From: DATARH01 sp035534855
Lineage (GTDB): Bacteria; Pseudomonadota; Alphaproteobacteria; ATCC43930; CGMCC-115725
Length of the DNA stretch: 64,000 nucleotides
Assembly: GCA_035534855.1 (NCBI GenBank)
Contig: DATLRD010000091.1
Span: 1 to 64,000, forward strand
Direction: 5' to 3'
Below, piece after piece: positions 41,464 through 49,885 of the stretch. Under the pieces are notes generated by a model. It did not search any database and was not told the origin of the DNA. It saw only the letters and a list, made by a program, of their open reading frames with translations. How positions within the stretch are numbered: the first letter of the stretch is position 1; every line of letters starts with the position of its first letter. A program made the translations under genes and the position numbers.

Positions 41464-41799
41464 TTATTCGAGCAGCGGTACCCAGTCCGGCATCGCGCGC
41501 GGTTCGCGCGTCGGCGGCTCGATCTCTTCATAGAGCAGCCGCGCCTCGGACGCCGGGCCGCGGCGTTCGCCGAGACCGACGACGCGGAGCCGGCAGCGCG
41601 ACTTGCCCACGGGCACGACGAGAAGGTCGCCGAGCCGGACCGGGTGGCTCGGCTTCCTGATCTTGGTGCCGTTGACCGACACTGTGCCGCCGTTGCACAG
41701 GCGGGCAGCGAGCGAGCGGCTTTTGGCGAAGCGGGCAAACCACAGCCACTGGTCGAGGCGCCGGATTGTGGGCGAGGCTGTATCGACGGACGCGCTCAA
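41464..41799 (-). CDS. S4-domain RNA-binding protein (HslR-like)
   Basis: 111 residues if the start is the TTG at 41799, which overlaps the helicase stop as TTGA. The S4 fold is at residues about 12-70 (RLDQWLWFARFAKSRSLAARL, then NGGTVSVNGTKIRKPSHPV). E. coli HslR binds stalled 50S subunits carrying peptidyl-tRNA. In alphaproteobacteria this gene commonly follows the SUV3-like helicase and precedes fdxA and carD; here the fdxA-carD part lies 9 kb away with the glycan locus between. Confidence 0.88.
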   Translation of the reverse strand: MSASVDTASPTIRRLDQWLWFARFAKSRSLAARLCNGGTVSVNGTKIRKPSHPVRLGDLLVVPVGKSRCRLRVVGLGERRGPASEARLLYEEIEPPTREPRAMPDWVPLLE

Positions 41800-44285
41800 G
41801 CGAATTTCAGCTTCGCTAGCTTGGCGAATGGATTGCCCTCGGCGGCGGCGCGCGGCCTCGCGGCCTGGTGCAGCGGCCGGCGGCGCGGCGGGCCGACGAC
41901 CATCGCCGCGTCCGACCCGGCGACGACGCGATACCCGAGCCCGGCGAGCAGCCGGGGCATGTCGGCCGGCGCGACGCCGACAATCGCCGCCAGCTCGGCG
42001 TCGATCGCGAAGCGCCCGGCCTTGGCACGCGACCACGCTGCGGCGACCAGGCGCTCGAGCCGGTCCGCCCGCACTGCAAACCCGCCGAAGACCCGTCGGC
42101 CGATCGCCGGGTAGAACGATTCGGGCAGCGCGGGGTCGACCGGCCACGCCTTGCCGTGCTGGCGCGCCCCGGGCAGGCGCGGCACCGCGGTGCCCTGTCG
42201 CACCGCCCACAGCAACGCGCGGAACCGCACCGCCTCGATCCCCAGCAGCGGCTCCAGATAGACGCTCTCGCGCCCGAACCTGAACCCGAGCCGGGCGAGC
42301 ACCCGGCGCGTCGGCGGGTCGAGCGCGCGCACCTGCGGCGCCACCTCGCCGGCCGCGGCCAGCCCGAGCGTATCGACCAGCTGAAAGGCGAGGCCGCGGG
42401 CGACCCCGTCGAGCGGCGCCTGCTGCAATGCAAAGAGCGGCGCGAGGCGGCGCTCGGTCTCGTCCTTGACGAACCGCGCAAGACGCTGGCGCACCCGCTC
42501 GCGCGGCTCGCCTTCGAGGAAATTGCCCGACGCCACCTCGACTTTCGGGGCCAGCATCGTGTCGCCGGCGGCGAGGCGCGCGACCGGCGCGCCGTGCCAC
42601 AGCAGCACACCCGCCGGGTCGATTTGAAACGCGTCGTCGCCATCGGCCGCCAGCCGCCGCGCACGGCGCGCGATCTCGTCGCGCAGCACGCGGTTGGCCG
42701 CGGTCAGCAGCGTGCGCAACGCCGCCTCTTCGACCGCGTCCGGGACAAAACGGAACCCGTGGAGACGGCCCACGGGCGCGCCCTCGACCCGCACCTCGCC
42801 GTCGCCCGCAACCGAGGCGAGCAGATCGGAATCGCCGGCCAGCCGGCGCACCAGAAAGGCCGAACGGCGGTCGACGAAACGCTGGGTGATGCTGTCGTGC
42901 AGCGCGTCGGACAGCCGGTCTTCGATGCCGCGCGCCCGCTCCTGCCAATCCTGCGCGCCGTCCACCCAATCGGGGCGATGAGTGATGTAGGTCCAAGTGC
43001 GGATATGCGCGATGCGCGCCATCAGCGTGTCGATGTCGCCGTCGACCCGGTCGAGCTGCGCCATCTGCACGCCGACCCAAGCGGGCGGCAGCCGCCCGGC
43101 CGGCCCGGCGAGATGGCTGAAGCACTGCCCGAGAAACCGGGCATGGCTGTCGCTCATCACCTTGCGGAAATCGGGGATCTGGCACACCTCCCACAACAGC
43201 CGCACCGCGCCGGGATTGGCCGCCAGCGCGGCGATCTCGGCATTGCGCGCGAGCTGTTGTAGGGCGCGATGGTCGTCGGCGTCGCGGGTCTGCACCAGAA
43301 ACGGCTGCGGCGGGCGCTCGTCGAGGCTGTTGAGCAACGCTGCCAACGACCGAAATTTGAGGTTGGGGTTGCGCCACGACAGCCGAGTCAGCGGCTCGAA
43401 GCGGTGCTCCTCGACCGCGGCGACGATACCCGGGTCGAGCTCGCGCTCGTCGGCGGTGGTGCCGAACGTGCCGTCGGCCATGTGGCGCCCGGCACGGCCG
43501 GCGATCTGGGCGATCTCGGCCGGGGTCAGGCGGCGCGGAAAGCGGCCATCAAACTTGGCGAGCCGGGCGAACGCGACATGGTCGAGATCCATGTTGAGGC
43601 CCATGCCGATCGCGTCGGTGGCGACCAGGTAATCAACCTCGCCGGCCTGGAACATGCCGACCTGCGCGTTGCGCGCGCGCGGGCTGAGCGCGCCCAGCAC
43701 GACCGCGGTGCCGCCGCGCTGGCGGCGCACCAGCTCGGCCAGCGAAAATACGTCGGCCACGGCAAACGCGACGACGGCGCTGCGCGGCGCCAGCCGCGTC
43801 ACCTTTTTGTGGCCGGCATAGCTGAGCGTCGACAGGCGCGGCCGGCCGACATACTCGGCCTCGGGCACCAGGCGCCGGATCAGCGGGCGGATCGTGTCGG
43901 CACCGAGAAACATCGTCTCGACCAGCCCGCGCGCGTGCAGCAGGCGGGCGGTAAAGACATGGCCGCGCTCGGGATCGGCGCAGAGTTGAATCTCGTCTAC
44001 CGCGAGAAAATCAACCGGGCGGTCGAGCGGCATCGATTCGGTGGTGCAGACAAAATAGGACGGGTTGGGCGGCAGGATCTTTTCCTCGCCCGTGATCAGC
44101 GCCACCGCTCGCGCGCCGCGCTGCTTGACGACGCGGTCGTAGTTTTCGCGGGCCAACAGCCGCAGCGGAAAGCCGATCATCCCGCTTTGATGATCGAGCA
44201 TCCGCTCGATCGCGAAATGGGTCTTGCCGGTATTGGTCGGCCCGAGGACCGCGACGAGGCGCGACCGGCCGCGAAACATGCCCAT
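41796..44285 (-). CDS. SUV3-like DEAD/DExH helicase (MgpS family)
   Basis: 829 residues from the ATG at 44285 (upstream in-frame starts add 13). Helicase motifs: GPTNTGKTHFAIERM (I), LAVDEIQLCADPERGH (II, DEIQ), VATDAIGMGLNMDLDHVAFA (V) and QIAGRAGR (VI). The C-terminal region is Arg/Ala-rich and ends in a conserved-looking patch after a low-complexity PRRRPLHQAARPRAAAEGN. SUV3 unwinds RNA in mitochondrial degradosomes; bacterial relatives are little studied. Coupled by 4-bp overlap to the S4 protein, suggesting a shared RNA role. Confidence 0.88.
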   Translation of the reverse strand: MGMFRGRSRLVAVLGPTNTGKTHFAIERMLDHQSGMIGFPLRLLARENYDRVVKQRGARAVALITGEEKILPPNPSYFVCTTESMPLDRPVDFLAVDEIQLCADPERGHVFTARLLHARGLVETMFLGADTIRPLIRRLVPEAEYVGRPRLSTLSYAGHKKVTRLAPRSAVVAFAVADVFSLAELVRRQRGGTAVVLGALSPRARNAQVGMFQAGEVDYLVATDAIGMGLNMDLDHVAFARLAKFDGRFPRRLTPAEIAQIAGRAGRHMADGTFGTTADERELDPGIVAAVEEHRFEPLTRLSWRNPNLKFRSLAALLNSLDERPPQPFLVQTRDADDHRALQQLARNAEIAALAANPGAVRLLWEVCQIPDFRKVMSDSHARFLGQCFSHLAGPAGRLPPAWVGVQMAQLDRVDGDIDTLMARIAHIRTWTYITHRPDWVDGAQDWQERARGIEDRLSDALHDSITQRFVDRRSAFLVRRLAGDSDLLASVAGDGEVRVEGAPVGRLHGFRFVPDAVEEAALRTLLTAANRVLRDEIARRARRLAADGDDAFQIDPAGVLLWHGAPVARLAAGDTMLAPKVEVASGNFLEGEPRERVRQRLARFVKDETERRLAPLFALQQAPLDGVARGLAFQLVDTLGLAAAGEVAPQVRALDPPTRRVLARLGFRFGRESVYLEPLLGIEAVRFRALLWAVRQGTAVPRLPGARQHGKAWPVDPALPESFYPAIGRRVFGGFAVRADRLERLVAAAWSRAKAGRFAIDAELAAIVGVAPADMPRLLAGLGYRVVAGSDAAMVVGPPRRRPLHQAARPRAAAEGNPFAKLAKLKFA

Positions 44286-44435
44286 GCCGCAAAGGTGCGG
44301 TTCCGGGGCCGGCGGGGCAAGCAAAAATCGGCACCGGGCGCCATGCCTCGCGCATCCGCCGGCCGACGATTAAACCTTCCTTATCCTTCTCCCGATAAAC
44401 CGTCCCCATGATCAGTCATACGGGCGGCGATTAAC

Positions 44436-45347
44436 GTGTGGGCCCAGGGCGAATCCTCTCTTTTGAACAATTATTGCATCCAGCTCGGTTCGCTGCTCGA
44501 GCGGCGGCACACCGAGCGGGCGCTGATAACCGCCAAGCGGCAGGCCGAACGCGCCGCCGAACTGGCCGAGGCGGCGATGCGCCAGGCGCAAGAGGCGGAC
44601 CGGGCGAAGACCAAATTCCTCGCCAACATGACCCACGAATTGCGCACGCCGCTCAATGCGATCATCGGGTTTTCCGAGCTGATCGAGAACAGCCCGAACC
44701 AGGCGCAAGAGCATCCCGCCTATGCCGGCTATATCCACACCTCAGGAACCCACCTGCTCAGCATCCTGAACGGAGTTCTCGACCTTGCGCGCATCGAGGC
44801 GGGCCGGCTGGTGCTCGAGCAACAGATCGTCTCGCTCGCAGAGCTGGCGCATTCCGCAATCGGCGCGGTGAATACGACGGCTGCGGCGAAGTCGATCACG
44901 ATCGTCCACACCGCCTCAGACCGGCATATCGTGTGGCTTGACCCGGCCAAGATGAAGCGGGTGCTGGTCAACCTTTTGTTGAACGCCATCAAGTTCAGCC
45001 CCGAAGGCAGCACGGTCGACCTGTTCTGCGAGATCGGCGCTGCCGGCAACCCGATCATCGCGGTGCGCGACCGCGGCTGCGGCATTCCGCCGGAATATCT
45101 CGAGCGTGTGCTGGAACCATTCGGCCAGGTCGAGGACCATCTGACCCGCGAATCCGACGGGGTCGGGCTCGGCCTGCCGATCGCCCGCGCGCTCGTCGTG
45201 CTGCACGGCGGCGAGATCCACCTCGCCAGCGAAGTGGGGGCGGGAACGACGGTCAGCATCTATCTGCCGGCCGACTGCGTGCGGCCGGCCGAAGAGGCCT
45301 TGGCGGAGAACCGCGCCGTGTACGGGGCGCCGATAACGGGACGGTAG
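44436..45347 (+). CDS. Soluble sensor histidine kinase
   Basis: 303 residues from a GTG at 44436, directly after an in-frame stop. No membrane helix and no recognisable sensor domain: a coiled-coil N-terminus (about 20-58) leads to the H-box FLANMTHELRTPLNAIIGF with phospho-accepting His67, then the ATPase domain with N box NLLLNAIKFSP, G1 RDRGCGIPPEY, F box EPFGQ and G2 GVGLGLPIA. It should be active. It must sense through a partner or its coiled coil. No response regulator is adjacent; the HerA-like gene begins 4 bp later. Confidence 0.88.
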   Translation: MWAQGESSLLNNYCIQLGSLLERRHTERALITAKRQAERAAELAEAAMRQAQEADRAKTKFLANMTHELRTPLNAIIGFSELIENSPNQAQEHPAYAGYIHTSGTHLLSILNGVLDLARIEAGRLVLEQQIVSLAELAHSAIGAVNTTAAAKSITIVHTASDRHIVWLDPAKMKRVLVNLLLNAIKFSPEGSTVDLFCEIGAAGNPIIAVRDRGCGIPPEYLERVLEPFGQVEDHLTRESDGVGLGLPIARALVVLHGGEIHLASEVGAGTTVSIYLPADCVRPAEEALAENRAVYGAPITGR

Positions 45348-45351
45348 GAAC

Positions 45352-46968
45352 ATGGAAGTCGCTGATTTGCAGATGCAATCCAGTACGGGGATCGGTCGGG
45401 TCGTCGCGGTTTCGGCCGCCCAGGTCATCGCGCTCCTGCAGTCGCGCAGCAGCAATGGCGCCGTGTTGCCGGCGGTGGCGCTCGAAATGGGCGGGCTGGT
45501 CAAGATCCGCACACGCGCTTCGACGGTTTACGGCATGGTCAGCGGGCTGCGCGTGCCGCTGCCGTCGCTCGGCTCGTTCGAGAACGATTTGAAGATCGTG
45601 GAGATCGAGCTGCTCGGTGAAAAAACCGACGGCACAGAACGGTTTCGCCGCGGCGTGTCGATCTTTCCGGCGCTCGAAGACCCGGTCGATCTGGCTTCCC
45701 GCCATGACATTGCCGAGGTCTACGCCCCGCCGCAGGTGACGACGACCCCGGTCGGCACGATCCACCAGGATGCGACGGTGACCGCCTACCTGTTGGTCGA
45801 CGACCTGCTCGGCAAGCATTTCAGCGTCGTCGGCACCACCGGCTCGGGCAAATCCTGCGCCGTTGCGACGATCCTGCGCGCGGTTATTTCGCGCATGCCC
45901 AATGCGCACGTGCTGTTGATCGACCCGCACAATGAATATTCGAGCGCGTTCGGCTCGCAGGCGATCGTACTGAGCCCGAGCGACGGACTGCATCTGCCGT
46001 ATTGGTTATTCAACTTCGAGGAGCTGGCCGAGCTGGTGCTCGGCCGCAGCCACGACATCGAGCAGGTCAAGGTGCTGAGCGATGCGGTGCTCGCCGCCAA
46101 GCAGGCCCATTTCGCCAAATCCGGGCTCGACAAGCATGGCAACGTCGACACGCCGGTGCCGTATCGCATGTCCGACGTACAGCGCTTCCTCGACACTGCG
46201 ATGGGCGCGCTGAACCGCGGCGAAAGCGTCGCCGCCTATCAGGCCGTCAAGGCGCGGATCGTGTCGCTGCAGACCGACTCGCGGTTCAGCTTTGTGTTCG
46301 GCGCCAGCCTCAGCCTGCGCGACGACATGTCGGACGTGCTGTCGCAGCTGTTCCGCATTCCGGTCAGGGGCCAGCCGGTGACGATCATCGACATCTCGGG
46401 CGTGCCCTCTGAGGTGCTCAATGTCGTAATCTCGGTGATCTGCCGCCTGACCTTTGACTTTGCCCTGTGGAGCGAAACCCCGACCCCGATCACGATCGTC
46501 TGCGAAGAGGCGCACCGCTATGCGCCGCGCGACCGCGAGATGGGCTTCGAGCCGGCCAAGCGGGCGCTGTCGCGCATCGCCAAGGAAGGCCGCAAATACG
46601 GTGTGTCGCTGTGCGTCGTCAGCCAGCGCCCGACCGATCTGGCGCCGGGCCTTTTGTCGGAGTGCAACACGCTGTTCGCGCTGCGTATGAGCAACCAGGA
46701 AGACCAGGCTATCGTGCGCGGCGCGCTGCCCGAAGCCTCGCACGGGCTGATGGATTTCCTGCCGGCGCTGCGCAACGGCGAGGCGATCGCGGTCGGCGAA
46801 GGCGTGTCGATGCCGATGCGCATCTGCTTTACCCCGCTGCCCGAGAAGAACCAGCCGCGCAGCGCCAACGCGTCGTTCGCGGCGGCATGGTCACGGGACG
46901 TCGCGGACCGCTCGGCGATATCCGCGACGATCGACCGCTGGCGCCGCGGCGTGCGCGACGCTGCGTAA
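45352..46968 (+). CDS. HerA-type hexameric ATPase (HAS barrel plus DUF87)
   Basis: 538 residues. The N-terminal beta-barrel region (about 10-125) resembles the HAS barrel; Walker A GTTGSGKS (161-168), Walker B ITIVCEEAHRY (380-390) and the motif SQRPTDLAP (424-432) are those of HerA/FtsK-superfamily ATPases. HerA translocates DNA, usually with the NurA nuclease; no NurA, SIR2 or other nuclease gene is nearby. The 4-bp gap to the histidine kinase suggests co-expression and a link between signalling and DNA handling. Confidence 0.88.
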   Translation: MEVADLQMQSSTGIGRVVAVSAAQVIALLQSRSSNGAVLPAVALEMGGLVKIRTRASTVYGMVSGLRVPLPSLGSFENDLKIVEIELLGEKTDGTERFRRGVSIFPALEDPVDLASRHDIAEVYAPPQVTTTPVGTIHQDATVTAYLLVDDLLGKHFSVVGTTGSGKSCAVATILRAVISRMPNAHVLLIDPHNEYSSAFGSQAIVLSPSDGLHLPYWLFNFEELAELVLGRSHDIEQVKVLSDAVLAAKQAHFAKSGLDKHGNVDTPVPYRMSDVQRFLDTAMGALNRGESVAAYQAVKARIVSLQTDSRFSFVFGASLSLRDDMSDVLSQLFRIPVRGQPVTIIDISGVPSEVLNVVISVICRLTFDFALWSETPTPITIVCEEAHRYAPRDREMGFEPAKRALSRIAKEGRKYGVSLCVVSQRPTDLAPGLLSECNTLFALRMSNQEDQAIVRGALPEASHGLMDFLPALRNGEAIAVGEGVSMPMRICFTPLPEKNQPRSANASFAAAWSRDVADRSAISATIDRWRRGVRDAA

Positions 46969-47072
46969 GCACGGCGCCGTTTCGGGCAGTCATCGGCTCA
47001 CGGAGCCTGTTCCCGGCTTTCGGGTTTCGGGGCGCGCCGCTCCCGGAACACCGGGGGCACGCGGCCCGCAAA

Positions 47073-47103
47073 CCCTTGCGGGAAGCGGATACGAGTCACA
47101 TAT
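47073..47103 (+). promoter_or_regulatory. Possible heat-shock (sigma-32) promoter for htpG
   Basis: CCCTTGCG, a 16-bp spacer and CACATAT resemble the RpoH pattern CTTG ... CCCATNT. They lie 36 bp upstream of the htpG ATG and would give a leader of about 30 nt. The match to each box is partial. Confidence 0.35.
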
Positions 47104-47138
47104 CTCGCGGCGTTCCCCGCCACTGATGTGCCGTAACA

Positions 47139-49031
47139 ATGAGCGACCAAACCGCCAGCGACAGCACCGTCGAAACCAGAAGCTTTGAGGCCGAAACCAG
47201 CCGGCTGCTCGATATCGTCGCGCACTCGCTGTACAGCGAGAAGGAAATCTTTCTGCGCGAATTGATCTCCAACGCGTCGGATGCCTGCGACCGGCTGCGC
47301 TATGCCGCGCTGACCGAGCCGTCGCTGGTCGAGGGCGACCCGCTCTACCGGGTCGTGCTGACCCCGCTCAAATCCTCGCGCACGCTGACCATCGCCGATA
47401 ACGGCATCGGCATGAACCATGACGAGCTGATCGAGAACCTCGGCACGATCGCGCGTTCGGGCACCGCCTCTTTCGTCAATGCGCTGACTGGCGACGCCAA
47501 GAAGGATGTCAGCCTGATCGGCCAGTTCGGCGTCGGCTTCTATTCCGCCTTCATGGTCGCCGACCGCGTCGAGGTGCTGAGCCGCAAGGCCGGCGACAGC
47601 GACGGCTGGCGCTGGGTCTCCGACGGCAGGGGCACGTTCACGATCGAGCCGGCGCCCAACGTGCGGCGCGGCGTGCGCATCATCCTGCACATGCGCGAGG
47701 GCGACGAAGAGTATCTCGAGCCGTACCGGCTGCGCGCGATCGTCAAGACCTACTCCGACCACATCGCGCTGCCGATCGTGCTGGCCGACGGCAACAAGGA
47801 AGAGACGATCAACACCGCCTCCGCGTTATGGACGCGGCCGCGCGCCGACATCACCGACGAGCAGTACAAGGAATTCTATCACCATGTCGGGCACGGCTTC
47901 GACGAGCCGTGGCTGACCCTGCACGCCAAGGCCGAAGGCGTGCTCGAATACACCTACCTGCTGTTCGTGCCGGGGACCAAGCCGCTCGACCTGTTCGAAC
48001 CGGAGCGCAAGAGCCGGCTTAAGCTGTACGTGCGCCGGGTGTTCATCACCGACGAGGGCACCGAGCTGCTGCCCGCCTATCTGCGGTTTCTGCGCGGCGT
48101 CGTCGACAGCGAGGACCTGCCGCTCAACGTCAGCCGCGAGATGCTGCAAGCGAACCCGATGGTCGCCCGCATGCGCCAGCAGCTGACCCGCCGCGTCCTG
48201 CAGGAGCTGAGCAAGAAGGCGACCGAGGCGACCGACGAATACGCCAAGTTCTGGGACAATTTCGGCGCAGTGCTCAAGGAAGGGCTGTACGAAGACCGCG
48301 AGCAGCGCGACACGCTGTTGGGGCTCGCCCGCTTCCGCTCGACGACCCGCGAGGGCCTCGTCTCGCTCGACGATTACCTCGCGGCGATGCGACCGGGCCA
48401 GGAGGCGATCTATACGATCACCGGCGACAATCTCGACCTGATCGCCAAGAGTCCTCAGCTCGAAGGGTTTCGCGCGCGCGGCGTCGAGGTGCTGCTGCTG
48501 ACCGACCCGATCGACGAGTTCTGGATCCCGTCGGTCGGCACCTACAAGGAAAAGCCGTTCAAATCGGCGACCCGCGGCGGCGCCGACCTCGACAAGATTG
48601 CCCTGCCGGAAGACCGCAAGGACGAAACGAAACCCGAGCCGCCGCCCAAGCTCGCCAGCCTCATCGCGATCTTCAAGCTGGCGCTCGGCGAGGCGGTCAA
48701 GGACGTGCGCAGCTCCGAGCGGCTGACCGACAGCGCGGTGTGCCTCGTCGCCGACGAGGGCGACATGGACATGCACCTCGAACGGCTCTTGAAACAGCAC
48801 CGCCAGCTCGACAGCGCCGCCAAGCGCATCCTCGAAATCAACCCGCGCCACCGGCTGATCGAGCGGCTCGCGGCGGCGGTCGGCGAAACCGGCGCCTCCG
48901 ACCAGCTGTCGGAATTCGCCTGGGTGCTGCTCGACCAGGCGCGGATCATCGAGGGCGAGCAGCTGCCCGATCCGCCGGCCTTCGCCCGGCGCCTGTCGGC
49001 GCTGCTCGAACACGGGCTGCCGGCGGCATAG
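47139..49031 (+). CDS. htpG: HtpG, Hsp90 chaperone
   Basis: 630 residues, full length. The GHKL ATPase domain has EIFLRELISNASDACDRLRY, IADNGIGM and GQFGVGFYSAFMVADRV; the middle domain has RVFITDEGTELLPAYLRFLRGVVDSEDLPLN; the C-terminal dimerisation domain is present. It is an ATP-driven cytosolic chaperone. No ribosome site is obvious before the ATG. The gene ends at a large inverted repeat shared with the convergent gene. Confidence 0.97.
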   Translation: MSDQTASDSTVETRSFEAETSRLLDIVAHSLYSEKEIFLRELISNASDACDRLRYAALTEPSLVEGDPLYRVVLTPLKSSRTLTIADNGIGMNHDELIENLGTIARSGTASFVNALTGDAKKDVSLIGQFGVGFYSAFMVADRVEVLSRKAGDSDGWRWVSDGRGTFTIEPAPNVRRGVRIILHMREGDEEYLEPYRLRAIVKTYSDHIALPIVLADGNKEETINTASALWTRPRADITDEQYKEFYHHVGHGFDEPWLTLHAKAEGVLEYTYLLFVPGTKPLDLFEPERKSRLKLYVRRVFITDEGTELLPAYLRFLRGVVDSEDLPLNVSREMLQANPMVARMRQQLTRRVLQELSKKATEATDEYAKFWDNFGAVLKEGLYEDREQRDTLLGLARFRSTTREGLVSLDDYLAAMRPGQEAIYTITGDNLDLIAKSPQLEGFRARGVEVLLLTDPIDEFWIPSVGTYKEKPFKSATRGGADLDKIALPEDRKDETKPEPPPKLASLIAIFKLALGEAVKDVRSSERLTDSAVCLVADEGDMDMHLERLLKQHRQLDSAAKRILEINPRHRLIERLAAAVGETGASDQLSEFAWVLLDQARIIEGEQLPDPPAFARRLSALLEHGLPAA

Positions 49032-49041
49032 CTGCCAGGCT

Positions 49042-49134
49042 GCCCTCACCCACCCGTCGCTGTCGCGCCGGGTCCCCCCTCTCCCGCATGCGGGAGAGGG
49101 TGCCGGAGGGCGAATCCCGGAGGCGGGTGAGGGC
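49042..49134. repeat. Compound palindromic intergenic repeat
   Basis: A perfect 24-bp palindrome CCCTCTCCCGCATGCGGGAGAGGG (49077-49100, given here in two halves: CCCTCTCCCGCA and its complement) is nested inside outer arms GCCCTCACCC (49042-49051) and GGGTGAGGGC (49125-49134). This resembles a dispersed intergenic repeat seen in many GC-rich proteobacterial genomes. Placed between convergent htpG and the decarboxylase-family gene, it can act as a two-way terminator. Confidence 0.75.
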
Positions 49135-49149
49135 CCACGGGAAATGCGT

Positions 49150-49698
49150 CTACGCGAAATACGGCGCGGTGCCGGGCGGCAGGCCGACCTCGAACACGTT
49201 GAGCGCGTTGCCGATCGCGGTGTAGTAGCCGATGATCGTGCCGAGCTCGACCACGCCCTGCTCGCCGAAAGCGGCGATCGCTTCGGCAAAGCTGGCGTCA
49301 GAGAGGCGCTTTGTGTCGATCAGCTCGGTGACGAGGCGATAGACCAGCGCCTGGTCCTTGGCCTCGAAGCGCGGCGTGGTGCCGGTACGGATCGCCTCAA
49401 GCGCCGCCGCCGGCACCCCGCCCTCGATCGCCAGCGGCGCGTGCGCATGCCACTCGTAATTGGCGCGGATGTGCCGCGCAGTCAGGCAGATCGCCAGTTC
49501 GGACAGAGCCGGCGACAGCGTGCTGCCCCAGCGCAGGAATTCGCCGAGCCGCGCCAGGTGCTGGCACACCTCGGGCGAGCGGATCAAAAGCTGGAACGGG
49601 CCGCCGAACCGGCCGCGCTTGCCAGAGACGATCTCGTCGTGGACCTTCTTTTGCGCGGGGGTCATCTCGGCCGGGGTGATCTCGCGGAAGCGAGCCAT
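49150..49698 (-). CDS. Carboxymuconolactone decarboxylase (AhpD-like) family protein
   Basis: 182 residues from the ATG at 49698 with GGAG 7 bp upstream. The helical core ELAICLTARHIRANYEWHAHAP matches the CMD/AhpD domain, but the CxxC of AhpD is not present: a single Cys (ICLTA) stays and the His follows, as in plain decarboxylase-like members. Members range from gamma-carboxymuconolactone decarboxylase to alkylhydroperoxidases. Function here is unknown; it stands alone between convergent htpG and the divergent protease gene. Confidence 0.82.
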   Translation of the reverse strand: MARFREITPAEMTPAQKKVHDEIVSGKRGRFGGPFQLLIRSPEVCQHLARLGEFLRWGSTLSPALSELAICLTARHIRANYEWHAHAPLAIEGGVPAAALEAIRTGTTPRFEAKDQALVYRLVTELIDTKRLSDASFAEAIAAFGEQGVVELGTIIGYYTAIGNALNVFEVGLPPGTAPYFA

Positions 49699-49885
49699 TG
49701 CGATGCTCCATCTGGGTTTGCCGCCGGCGATCATAAGCGAGCCGCGGCAGCGCCGTCACCCGCACGTGGAACCAAGCGGATTACAGCGAATTAATCCAGG
49801 TGAAAGCGGGGTGTCACGCGCTTGCACCCATCTGCTGGTCAGTCGCGTCGCCGTGGTAGCGGCGGCGCCGTAGGGAGAATTGGAC

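Noticed and set aside
45352..46968. HerA-based defence system
   Set aside because: No SIR2, DUF4297, NurA or other nuclease gene is adjacent and the surroundings are housekeeping genes.
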